Shown here in pieces: positions 20,996-30,230 of a DNA stretch of 64,000 nucleotides (within the stretch, counting starts at the first letter, position 1; each line of letters begins with the position of its first letter). This DNA comes from Calonectria ilicicola (lineage: Eukaryota > Ascomycota > Sordariomycetes > Hypocreales > Nectriaceae): the NCBI GenBank assembly GCA_020809705.1, contig CP085827.1:3472001-3536000 (forward strand), read 5' to 3'. The notes beneath the pieces were generated by a model. The model ran no database searches and had not been told where the DNA came from. It worked only from the letters and a program-made list of their open reading frames with translations. The position numbers were made by a program, and so were the translations under genes.

Positions 20996-22495
20996 ATGCC
21001 GACTCCTCAGCGGCCAACACGAATCGCCCTGATTGTCGTGATATTCCTAATTCTAGTTTTGTATCTGCGTATTCCTGCTACGAATGCTGGTGCAGGTGCT
21101 GGTGCCGATGTCGCCGATTCTGCGTGTAAAGTTGTGTCGGCCGGCAGCTCTGGCCATGTGCTCCTCAAGGGCACACTCTTGACCCGTAAAGGCGCCGTGC
21201 CGGACGGCTGCATTCTCATCAAGGCCGGGAAGATTGCCCGTGTCGGCCACTCCAGGGAAGAGTGTCAGAATGAACACGACGCCACTATTATGGAATGCCG
21301 CGGGTCCGTTATATCACCCGGCTTCATCAACACGCATGAGCATCTCGATTATGCCACTGTTGGCCCATTACACAGCGAGGGCCAGCTTTACAAACAGCGA
21401 CACGACTGGAGAGTCGGCCTCAGAGGCTACCCAAAACAAACAGTCTTGGTCACTGCATCCGAGCTCGACGCAAGCAAATGGGGTGAACTAAGACACATCT
21501 TTTCCGGCACCACCTCGATTGTAGGCGGTCACATGGCCCCCGGTCTTGCTCGCAACCTCGATTTTGCCAACGGCTTGGAGGATTATCTTGATTCGCCTGC
21601 TGCCAATAATTCCGTCTTTCCACTCGATGACTCCAAAGGAATTCAGCGCAATGGAGATTGTGATTACGGCCCTTTTGCCATAGATCTAGACCACGCCCAT
21701 AAGCTACACCGCTATGTGGGACATGTGGCGGAGGGAGTTGACGAGATCGCGGCCAACGAGTTCCAGTGCCTTTCAAATAAAGATTTCGATACTACACCGC
21801 TTCCAGGCGGCGGTGGCCTTAGCACGGATATTATTTCGCCAAACATGGTCTTGGTGCACGCGCTGGGTCTGTCCAAGGCCGACTTTCGACTTGTAGCTAA
21901 ACGCGAGGCCAAGGTCGTTTGGTCCCCTCGAAGCAATGTCTTTCTGTATGGCAAAACACTCGACATTAGCTACCTCCTCGAAGCGGGTATCACAGTGGCG
22001 CTCGGAACCGACTGGCTCCCATCTGGGTCAGCAACAATGGCCAGGGAAGCCGAGTGCGCCCTATCAGCCACCAAGATTAGCTACGGTCATGACCTCAAAT
22101 CCGAAACATTGTGGGAGATGATGACCATCAATGCAGCAAAGGTTGCAGGCTTTGAAGACTACCTGGGCTCAATAGACGAGGGGAAGCTGGCTGATATTGT
22201 AGTATTTGCGGGAAACAGCCCGAACGATCCGTATGGCCAGGCAGTGTATGCACGGCAAGAGAATATCGAGCTTGTCATGAGAGGTGGCAAGGTGCTTGTC
22301 GCCAGCAGCACGCTCAGCGGACTGACGAATGGGCTCTGTGAGACCCTAAGGTTCGGCATGGTTCGCAAGCTAGTGTGCGTTGAAGACGAGCTCAAATCAA
22401 CCTTTGCGGCCTTGCAGGCTTCTCTTGACAAAGCGTATCCAGCAATACTACCGGGTGTTCCTCCGGATGAACCTTCATGCAAGCCGTCTCAATAG
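20996..22495 (+). CDS. Membrane-anchored metal-dependent amidohydrolase
   Basis: Single-exon protein of 499 residues of the amidohydrolase superfamily (TIM-barrel deaminase/hydrolase). A hydrophobic segment at residues 9-25 (RIALIVVIFLILVLYLRIP includes it) is a signal anchor, placing the enzyme in the secretory pathway or outside the cell. Metal-binding residues are visible: His114 and His116 in NTHEHLDY, His243 in GHVAEGVDE, His288 in VLVHALG and Asp339 in LGTDWLPSG, the deaminase-type HxH...H...H...D set. The C-terminal strand pattern KLADIVVFAG and VMRGGKVLV is typical of the composite beta domain. Substrate is unknown; relatives deaminate or hydrolyse purines, pyrimidines or cyclic ureides. 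Absence of introns and closeness to bacterial-type amidohydrolases suggest possible horizontal origin (inference). Confidence 0.88.
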   Translation: MPTPQRPTRIALIVVIFLILVLYLRIPATNAGAGAGADVADSACKVVSAGSSGHVLLKGTLLTRKGAVPDGCILIKAGKIARVGHSREECQNEHDATIMECRGSVISPGFINTHEHLDYATVGPLHSEGQLYKQRHDWRVGLRGYPKQTVLVTASELDASKWGELRHIFSGTTSIVGGHMAPGLARNLDFANGLEDYLDSPAANNSVFPLDDSKGIQRNGDCDYGPFAIDLDHAHKLHRYVGHVAEGVDEIAANEFQCLSNKDFDTTPLPGGGGLSTDIISPNMVLVHALGLSKADFRLVAKREAKVVWSPRSNVFLYGKTLDISYLLEAGITVALGTDWLPSGSATMAREAECALSATKISYGHDLKSETLWEMMTINAAKVAGFEDYLGSIDEGKLADIVVFAGNSPNDPYGQAVYARQENIELVMRGGKVLVASSTLSGLTNGLCETLRFGMVRKLVCVEDELKSTFAALQASLDKAYPAILPGVPPDEPSCKPSQ

Positions 22496-22696
22496 ATTAG
22501 AGAATTTTGACAGGATTTAGTTTAGTTATACTTCTTAAACTTATAGATGATAGTATTATATCGACAAATGTCGATTCTCAATTTTCTTTGCTGGATATAT
22601 TGACCAATATCATGTTGAGATCTGCAAATTCGCTTTGCAGCCGAACTAAAAAAGCAACTGCATCCCGGAGAATTCCGCCATGGCTTTCAACCATAT

Positions 22697-23281
22697 TCAA
22701 GTGTTATTTGTATGCAATACCCATGAGCTGGTCGATATTTGTTCAATATTTGCATTTATCAGAGAGCAAATTCTCTGGTCCATTTCGATAGTAGCTAATA
22801 ATGGGAAAGCCTGGATCACATTGCAAAAGATTAGCCATACCGATAAACTCCATCTCATTGTTGCAGAATCATACTCGATCAAATTTCCATCAGGATCTCG
22901 GACGTAAACACTTCGAATCGGCCCTTGGGCTCCCGTTCGAGCTACGACTTTTTCTCCTTCGAGGACTTGAATCCCATCCTGTTTAAAGGCTTCGATGACG
23001 CTTTCTAGATTTGTTCCTTCTTCGACAATAAAGCAAAGATCTGCTGTACCAGGGAGCGCAGTGGTGGCCTTGGGCTCAAATTCCTTGCCTTGCTGGTGCA
23101 GGTTGATCTTGTGTGTACCAAATTTAAGTGCATGACGTTGAACTGATGGATCCATAGGCGACGTGAACGTTTCCGACCTCATGCCTAGATATTTCGTGTA
23201 CCAACCAACTGTAGCAGGTACATTTCGGCAGGTGAGGACCAGATGGTCCAAGGTCTTGACGACGGCATACGATCTAGACAT
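22697..23281 (-). CDS. Glyoxalase/VOC-fold protein, GLOD5-like
   Basis: Vicinal-oxygen-chelate protein. I choose the ATG at 23281 (MSRSYAVVKTLDHLVL); an in-frame start at 23326 would add 15 residues. A TATAAATA box at 23393-23400 fits either. Metal-ligand candidates are His13 (LDHLVL), His62 (KINLHQQG) and Glu136 (DGNLIEYD). The block RSVYVRDPDGNLIEY ends the fold at about residue 137, and relatives normally stop within about ten residues. Here the frame continues for some 57 more residues with no resemblance (194 in total). Either the native stop was lost or a small unseen intron skips the tail. The role may be detoxification of an alpha-oxo or halogenated compound, but the substrate is unknown. 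Confidence 0.82.
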   Translation of the reverse strand: MSRSYAVVKTLDHLVLTCRNVPATVGWYTKYLGMRSETFTSPMDPSVQRHALKFGTHKINLHQQGKEFEPKATTALPGTADLCFIVEEGTNLESVIEAFKQDGIQVLEGEKVVARTGAQGPIRSVYVRDPDGNLIEYDSATMRWSLSVWLIFCNVIQAFPLLATIEMDQRICSLINANIEQISTSSWVLHTNNT

Positions 23282-23392
23282 GGTGTTGTAATTTCGTGCT
23301 CGACGATATACGGCATACACTGACAATTGGCGTAGGGTTCGATCGACAAGGATTCGTCAAGATTTTTAATTCATCGCGCTAGGTCTTTGGGG

Positions 23393-23400
23393 TATTTATA
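23393..23400 (-). promoter_or_regulatory. TATA box of VOC-fold gene
   Basis: TATAAATA on the minus strand, 112 nt before the ATG at 23281. Confidence 0.5.
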
Positions 23401-23577
23401 ATCTACACTGGGCCCGTAAAATCACCGCTGATGCCATTCTTCTCGTACCCGACTGTAATCCGATTGGTCTCGGCAAAAGGATGCCGTGCCGATGGGGTGG
23501 AGCAAGTTGGAGACTGCAGCAATAAGCGATACCCATTTCTGCTGTAAAAGCGTGCATTTCAATGTCCGCAGCCGTTC

Positions 23578-25400
23578 TTATCCAAGTCGAACCTTTCTCC
23601 ACATTCGTAGACACTCCTGCAAATCCATAGCCAGAGTGCCATCCAACGCTGTCGATGTATCCTTGATCAAGGCAATCAGCAGCGTAGCCTCTGCAAACGT
23701 ACGCCTGTTCTCTTCCATGATCTGGTAGTCCGTCTTTCTCATGCCTCCCATATCGGACCATGCCTTCCAGGTATCCAGCATCTTGCAAATGGACGTGGTG
23801 TATTCGCCGTCATGCACCATGCGATGCAGCATGGAGCCGACACTCTCCTTGGCGGTTAGCGACTCGTCCCAGGAAGCATGTGCCTTGAGCCACTTTAAAC
23901 AGTGTTCTGCAATGAGCCCGGAATCCCATTTGGGGCTTTGCAAAGCTTCCATGGCACGTTGATCGCGTCTCTGTTGGGCCAATCTCATCTTATCGCGCAC
24001 TGCATTTCAAGTTAGCCACTTAATCACGCCGTCGCTTGTCAAACCAAACTCACTGTCCTGCGCTCGCTGTTCCATTTCCCGGCGCATTCGATCCCTAGCC
24101 GCTGCCTCTCGCTGAGCTTGGGGCATACGCGCTTCGGCTTCCATAGCCATGCGCTGCTCCCTGTTGCGTTGTGCGAATTGATCCAAGGAAGCACCATAAT
24201 CATTGTGCTTGGTGGCCCATTCCGGCGTCTCCGACTCATCAACCATACCCAACAACACCATCACACCACAGGGGACCGTTTCCTTTCTCGAAAATGCCAA
24301 AACTGCGTCGGGAATTTTGTAGTTCCAAAGAATTGTTTGGCTTGTTGTGCCGTAGGCTGTCGCAGCACTGGCAAACCACATGCCAGCTGACTTTCCAACT
24401 TGAAGACGCAAGTGATCGATGTAGAGTGTCCGTGGTACGCTGTTCTGTTGTGTGTTTTTCTGAACCAACGCCGTTATGAGACCAGCCATGGAAATTTGGC
24501 AAGTAATGTCGTTTTTCAAGGCGGAAGACATTTCGTCGTCAATGGAGTCGGTCTCGATCTGGCTGCCTCTCCTACTGGATCCCTCACCATTAGACCGGGT
24601 GTCCTCGGCTTCTTTTGCATTCTTGCCGTCCTTCTCTTTTTCGTTCAAGTCTTCGTTTACCTCTGGGACCTTGGTCTTTACTGGAGGCGCTGGAAGCCGT
24701 ACCCAGTACGGTGGAAGTTGAGCGTGGTCTCGTGTGATCCAGGCGCTTGACCAGGCAACAGCTAGGGACAGGTTTCCATCAGAATCATCCAACGGAGCAA
24801 CTGTGAGGGCCTTTTCTCTTCCATCCGGGGACATCATAAGGGAGCACCCAACTGGAGTCCACAGGCCAGTGGATCTCAACAGCTTCCAACCATGAGGATC
24901 TGGCACAGCGCCCAGATCCAAAAGATAGCATACCAGCTCATCAAAAGCGACCTCGACTTGAGGCTGCCGTACTTGATCCGCGTACTCGACACGCTGCGTC
25001 TTCATACCAATCGCATTGGTTCTCCAGTTAAAGGTGGTCCAGCTCCCACCGGGGATAGCGCTGGGGTGGCGCGAGAGGTTCCAGTACTCGGTCCTGTTCT
25101 CGAAGCGATCCAAGGGCATTACCGCATAACGCGGCAGCTCAATTTCAATGACGCGATTCACAACATCGCTCCGTGTCAGCGCAGTCAGGCGACTCCTCTG
25201 CAGCATGCGCTTTATGCGCGAAAGTGATGCAAGAGTCGCAAAAGTGTTGTAGAGAATGGGCAGGACTGTTTTTTAAGCGATAAGCATCAATCAATACAAG
25301 ACGTGCAGGGGTGAAATGAGGGTCACATACCTCCCAAAACTGCCAACGGCACACCAATGTAGGTGATGATGTCCGTGGCTGAATAACCGTTGTCAGCCAT
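23578..25400 (-). CDS. Membrane-anchored fungal protein of unknown function, 567 aa
   Basis: Three exons, 25400-25331, 25265-24054 and 23999-23578, join in frame to 567 residues. Introns of 65 and 54 nt have GTATGT/GTGAGT donors and a CTAAC branch site. The N-terminus MADNGYSATD is followed by one hydrophobic helix (about residues 11-38, split by intron 1), then a basic segment, so the protein is probably anchored with a long cytosolic part. Conserved-looking blocks are ELPRYAVMPLDR and FNWRTNAIG. A charged linker (about 205-245, KEKDGKNAKEAEDTRSNGEG) is followed by a region with GMWFASAATAYGT. Near residues 390-425 there is an Arg/Glu-rich helix (QREAAARDRMRREMEQRAQD), probably coiled coil. 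I do not recognise the family. Confidence 0.82.
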
Positions 25401-26203
25401 TATGAAGCGCTACAACTCACCTCATGACAAGCGACAAATGGTGAGAAGAAACGATTGAATCCAGAGAAAAGGAGGACAAACACAAAATGGCAGCTAGGCT
25501 GATTTGAGGTCCATGGTCGTCTTCAGCTTCGTCCAAAGTCGTCCTAGCGCGGGGAGCTGGTGCTGCTGAAGCCAAATTACCACGGCGTTTTAGCCAGTGA
25601 GAGCGGCCCATCTCAGCCCGCTTCCGGGGGACCTGCAGACTGGGCTCCACCCCTGTTTTAGATGTTTTAGATGCCTTGAGACTTCCCGTGGCACAAGCAT
25701 GTAGAATTTATGGATTCATCGAGGATGCGCTCTAGAAATTGAATAGTGCATCGTACCATTTTAGCCTCTTACGTCAATCTGGTGGTTGACTCAACGTTTT
25801 TTGCGTAGTGGGAGTGAAGCGTGGAGCATCTGACATGGAAGAAAATTCGGGATGAAATGCGTCTTGGGTGGTAGTGATGATAGATACAGTTCACGATCTA
25901 GAAATAAGGTAATTAATTGGAAAGCCACAACAAAAGCCACGCACTCTAAAAAAAACTATCCTGATACCTATTTTAATCATGGAATTTAATTTATACACAG
26001 AAACGAAAGAATCTCGATTTTTTATTTGCAGTTCTTGAAAGAAGAGGCGGTTAAAGGAAACACTATAGGGTAACCATCCTACAAGCCAAGAAATCCACTG
26101 CGAATATATACACGGGAACAATAATGGCTATCCGTGAGCTATTTGGGGAGACATGAACAAATTCATTCGTCGACATCATTCAAAATTCTTTTTGGGTTGT
26201 TGC
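25401..26203. other. Intergenic region, no supported gene
   Basis: Contains the promoter of the 567-aa gene on its left and the 3' side of the acetylxylan esterase on its right. The right half is A+T-rich. Short frames on the minus strand have no support. Confidence 0.5.
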
Positions 26204-26994
26204 TCAGAGTTTTCCATTGACAAATGAAAGCGCCTGGCTTCCGTAAATGCTGACGTACTGCTGGTGGTGAGCAGCATCGTTGCCGTTGCAACAGTAGGGA
26301 TCCTGGGAGTCGCAGTACAGCTGCACCTTGCTTGCGCTGGGGCAAACAAATCCGGATGCACGCGCATCAAACTGGAGTTTTAGTTAGCATCAATTGGAAA
26401 ATTGCTTGGAAGATCATTTTCTTACTCCTCCGGCCTTGCAGGTTCCGACGCCATAGGCCAATCCGGAGACGTATCGGGGGTCTCCCATGAGGATCACCGC
26501 CTTGATCATGGCGAGGGCGCTCGTCGAGATGGGCACAGATGTATCAGTGATGCCGGCACCTGGATCACCGCCTCCGCAGACAGCATTGTCCATGATTTGA
26601 CCACCCTAATTGAACGGGTTAGTGCTGGTGATCGCCCCATTCGCCTGGGAATATTTACCTGAGAGTACCCAACCAGCACAAGCTTGGTGCTTGGGCATTT
26701 GGTGTGGAAGTTGTTGACGGCGGTTGTGACTGCGTTTGTTCCTTGCTTTGCAGAGTCGGCGTACGACACGCCGCCGCATGAGGACTGTCCACCGCACGCT
26801 GGGTAGGAAATGGCCTCTGATGTCGCGCCAGAGTGGGCGTTGATGATCATGGTGACCATTGCGCCCGCGGAGCCGAAGCCGGCCGAGGCAGTCGTCTCAC
26901 GAGCACCGAAAATGTGAATGCTGGGGCATGATTGCCCATTCACGAGGACAGCCCCCGAGGCGAGAAGAAGCGAGAGTTTCTGGATAAGCTGCAT
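26204..26994 (-). CDS. Acetylxylan esterase, cutinase fold (CE5)
   Basis: Secreted serine esterase that removes acetyl groups from xylan. Exons 26994-26659, 26605-26426 and 26371-26204 give 227 residues; introns are 53 and 54 nt. A signal peptide covers about residues 1-20 (MQLIQKLSLLLASGAVLVNG). The mature start SCPSIHIFGARETTAS and the blocks YPACGGQSSCGG and GGGDPGAG match acetylxylan esterase II-type CE5 enzymes closely. The catalytic triad is Ser111 (VGYSQGG, split by intron 1), Asp196 (CDSQDPYCC) and His208 (AAHHQQY), with the conserved 12-residue Asp-His spacing. Cysteines for disulfides are present. There is no carbohydrate-binding module. A TATAAC element lies about 90 nt upstream. 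The role is probably plant cell wall degradation. Confidence 0.94.
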
Positions 26995-27959
26995 TGCGAC
27001 AATCTGGAACGAAACAAGTATGTGATGAGTGGAGAGTGAGACAGAGGGATGGTCAATCGTCTAGTCGAGTCGTGGGCGCCCGTAGTTATAGACTTTTTGA
27101 GGGTATATTCTGTCAGTTTTAACAGTTTCAGTCCAAATTGAGCCTTATGTGCACAAGTATCGCCCGTGTCTCAATTTGACAAAGTCATTCGAGGTTGGGA
27201 CGGAGCGTAAGGAATTCCAACTCGTTTCTTTGAACCGTCTCCACATTGATTCCATCTCGCGTTCGTGGAGAAATTCCATCTCGCTTCTTTGAAACGCATT
27301 GAAACCCAAATCCTGGGCCGCAAACTGGAATCAAGGATCATCGTTTCATGTCATTCGGTACTTTATTCTCTCCTTCACCGTTTTAAGCCCCCCCGCCATT
27401 TCAATAGTTCCATTTCTTTTGGGTCTCTATTCAGGTGGGCGGAGCAAGACGGCCCCATGCTATACGGTGTTATAGTGCCACCATTGTACCATATCCAGCC
27501 GACGATCCAGTGCACGATGGTCCGAAGGCTATTTGTAGTAATTGACGATGCCCCAGACTTGAATGAGTTTTGCCTAAATACCCTCGGGTAATTCCCTGCG
27601 GCAAGTTTTCCGACTGGTAATAACGGCACCCTTGCCCCGCCCCCAAAGATCGACGTTGCTCTCAGTCTAGCGCCATGACGGCGATGTCAATTGTTCATGT
27701 GAGCAAGTGAGTGCCGGTGTCGCATGCTCGGCTTATGGGTCAAAGGTGACCGAAAAATGATGCCGGACCAATGTAGAACCGACAGAGGCAGAAGCTATTT
27801 ACTGCATGCACTGCTGCATCGTGTAGTGAAGCCCCCAAATTCCCTCAACAATTGAGCTGCTCCGCATCCAACCGCTATCGAGTCCTGGAACTAACAACTA
27901 AATACTCCCCGCAAAGGGACCCAGCACGCACCAGCCCAAGATCCTGAGAAAGCTGACGG
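26995..27959. other. Divergent promoter region
   Basis: Lies between the acetylxylan esterase (minus) and the Gfo/Idh/MocA gene (plus). An A/T and C/T-rich stretch near 27240-27420 repeats the words TTCCATCTCGC and TCTTTGAA locally. The 108-residue frame at 27265-27591 has no family resemblance and is not called. Confidence 0.45.
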
Positions 27960-27966
27960 TATAAAT
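27960..27966 (+). promoter_or_regulatory. TATA box of Gfo/Idh/MocA gene
   Basis: TATAAAT lies 107 nt before the ATG at 28067, supporting that start. Confidence 0.55.
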
Positions 27967-28066
27967 CAGTTATCACAAGTGACTGACAAAACTTGCGAGA
28001 CCTACGCGATTCGAGTAAATTGAGGATTACTGCTTGCTAGGGAAGCAGCGAAAATCGACGGACATC

Positions 28067-29365
28067 ATGAGTGAAGTCGCTCTAGCTCCCAAGCGTTATG
28101 CCCTTGTCGGCACTGGTGGTCGCTCAAGCTTCTTCTACACGGCCATTGTACGAGATTTCAACAAGACGGCACGCCTGGTTGGACTCTGTGATACCAACCA
28201 GACTCGACTCGACTATGCAGTCTCTAAGATCAAGAATCTCGGATACGACGATGTCCCCACGTACCCCGCCTCGCGGTTCGATGACATGATCAAGGAGACA
28301 AAGCCGGATGAAGTCATTGTCACCACCATCGACCGAACCCACCACATCTACATTGTGCGCGCCCTCGAGCTCGGCTGCAATGTTGTAACCGAAAAGCCCA
28401 TGACGATTGACGTCCCGCGATGCAAAGAAATCTTCTCAGCTGTCGACCGGACAGGCCAAAATGTCCGCGTCACCTTCAACTACCGCTATGCCCCGCACAA
28501 CACCAAGATCTTTGACATTATTCGATCCGGAGCGATTGGCAAGGTGACCAGTGTGCACTTTGAATGGATGCTCAACACTTCGCACGGCGCCGATTACTTT
28601 AGGCGTTGGCACCGCGACAAGCGCAATAGCGGCGGGCTGCTGGTGCACAAGTCGACGCACCACTTCGATCTGGTCAATTTCTGGCTGCAGAGCCGCCCAC
28701 TCACTGTCTACGCGCAGGGCGACCTTAAATTTTACGGCAAGGAGAATGCGGAGGAGCGAGGAACGACCAAGTTTTATACGCGAGCACACGGCAGCGAGGT
28801 GGCCAAGGAGGACCCCTTTGCGCTCCACCTGGAGGAGAACCCACAGCTCAAGGCCATGTACCTGGATGCAGAGCACGAAGACAGCTACTACCGGGACCAG
28901 AGCGTTTTCAGCGACGGCATCAGCATCGAAGACACGATGAACCTGCTTGTCCGGTACCGCAGCGGCGCAGTGCTCACGTACTCGCTGACGGCGTATGCGC
29001 CCTGGGAGGGCTTCCGGGTGAGCTTCAACGGCACAGGCGGACGGCTCGAGGTGGAGGTTGTGGAAAACAGCTACGTCAACTCCGGCGGGGACCAGGCGAA
29101 GGAGGGATCGCTGGAGCGGCGCACGATTCTGTTGCGGCCTCTGTTGGAGAAGCCGCGCGAGATTCCGCTGGAGGAGAGTACGGGGGCGCACGGCGGAGGC
29201 GACAGTGTGCTGCTGCAGGACCTGTTTGGTGAGCCCGTCTCGGACGAGTACATGCGTGCGGCCAACCACATTGATGGTGCTGCGTCCATCCTGACGGGAA
29301 TTGCTGCCAACCGATCCATTGCGACGGGCCAGGTGGTGAATGTGGATGATGTCTTGAAGCTTTAG
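28067..29365 (+). CDS. Gfo/Idh/MocA-family NAD(P)-dependent oxidoreductase
   Basis: Single-exon protein of 432 residues, probably a sugar or cyclitol dehydrogenase. The start at 28067 is the first ATG; the frame is open a little further upstream only through a TTG. The Rossmann motif is YALVGTGGRSSFF (residues 11-23) and the aspartate after strand 2 is in LCDTNQ. The family's signature lysine is Lys110 in VVTEKPMTID. The substrate-domain HHxxD is seen in HKSTHHFDLVNFW (His198-His199, Asp201). The length exceeds the typical 330-390 because of insertions in the C-terminal half. No signal peptide, so it is cytosolic. High third-position G+C and lack of introns set it slightly apart from its neighbours; bacterial origin is possible. 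The substrate cannot be inferred. Confidence 0.88.
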   Translation: MSEVALAPKRYALVGTGGRSSFFYTAIVRDFNKTARLVGLCDTNQTRLDYAVSKIKNLGYDDVPTYPASRFDDMIKETKPDEVIVTTIDRTHHIYIVRALELGCNVVTEKPMTIDVPRCKEIFSAVDRTGQNVRVTFNYRYAPHNTKIFDIIRSGAIGKVTSVHFEWMLNTSHGADYFRRWHRDKRNSGGLLVHKSTHHFDLVNFWLQSRPLTVYAQGDLKFYGKENAEERGTTKFYTRAHGSEVAKEDPFALHLEENPQLKAMYLDAEHEDSYYRDQSVFSDGISIEDTMNLLVRYRSGAVLTYSLTAYAPWEGFRVSFNGTGGRLEVEVVENSYVNSGGDQAKEGSLERRTILLRPLLEKPREIPLEESTGAHGGGDSVLLQDLFGEPVSDEYMRAANHIDGAASILTGIAANRSIATGQVVNVDDVLKL

Positions 29366-29668
29366 TAATAATGATAATTACTCCGTAGAGGGTGTGTAAA
29401 TGTCAAAGAAAGAAAGAAATTGAACAGATCCTCCTATTGTAACCATGTTATGCCTTCCATTTCCGCCTCGTGAAGCTCTGCCATTCCTTCAGAAGCTTGG
29501 CTCACTACCCTCTCCCTCTCCCTCGCTAAAGCTGGTTCTCCCACGATTACGTAACTTGCAAACAAAAACTGGATAGTCACGTGCCACCAAAATGGGGCTC
29601 ATCTTACCAGATCCACCACCAAATTAGTTATATGCCTCAATAGCGCTCAGCGATCCCAACCAACAGGC
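29366..29668. other. 3' region of oxidoreductase gene and tRNA upstream region
   Basis: About 300 nt with no open frame of interest, ending at the tRNA gene. Confidence 0.4.
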
Positions 29669-29778
29669 GGGTGAATGGTTTAGTGGTATAATACTCCCTT
29701 CGCATGATCTGACCGAGTAATCGGATAGTTCAATATGAGGATTGGGAGGGGTCCAGGGTTCGATTCCCTGTTCATCCA
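29669..29778 (+). tRNA. tRNA-Ala(CGC): tRNA-Ala (anticodon CGC) with a 38-nt intron
   Basis: The acceptor stem pairs GGGTGAA (29669-29675) with TTCATCC (29771-29777), including a G3:U70 wobble, the alanine identity element. The D-arm is GTTTAGTGGTATAAT, and the anticodon stem pairs CTCCC (29694-29698) with GGGAG (29744-29748). The loop TTCGCA gives anticodon CGC at 29701-29703, reading GCG codons. An intron at the canonical 37/38 site occupies about 29705-29742. The T-arm CAGGG-TTCGATT-CCCTG contains a perfect B box. The discriminator base is A at 29778. D-stem pair 13:22 is a T-T mismatch. A six-T run 15 nt downstream ends transcription. Confidence 0.88.
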
Positions 29779-29792
29779 ACTATACGCCTTTG

Positions 29793-29798
29793 TTTTTT
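29793..29798 (+). terminator. RNA polymerase III terminator
   Basis: Run of six T residues shortly after the tRNA-Ala gene, the usual pol III stop signal. Confidence 0.75.
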
Positions 29799-30230
29799 GT
29801 CTTTTTGCAGTTTATCCGTCGCTGTTTGATTCCCATCGTCTTGACGAGGTCTCACCACCATATGTGGCCACTACTTTTTTGTGGCGGGTGCTTGTAGTGG
29901 CAGTGGCTGCACCGAACGCACGGACCCGAGTCGCAATCTGACCTGGAAAGTCTCGATTAAGCCGCTCCTCGGATTCTTTTTGCCTTTGACGTCAAATTAT
30001 TTTTTAATAATCATGCTATTGCAAGGCCCGCATGTAGGTGAAGAGCCATTCTTGTCAATAATCAATGGCATTGCTTTGCGACATCGAGTTCTCTCGGGTA
30101 CCGTCTCTGGCAGGCTGGCTTTTCGCTGTCATCCAACAATCATCATGTTCGGGGAGACGCAACAAGCCAATGAATTCAGAATTAATTGTTCTATAAATAT
30201 TGTTTGGAATACTTGCTAATTTAAAACCAT
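29799..30230. other. Intergenic region, no supported gene
   Basis: Between the tRNA and the 3' end of the transcription factor gene. Short frames only; no repeat is evident. Confidence 0.45.

Noticed and set aside
28436..29269. 277-aa antisense frame within the Gfo/Idh/MocA gene
   Set aside because: A long shadow frame caused by the high third-position G+C of the real gene; no motifs.
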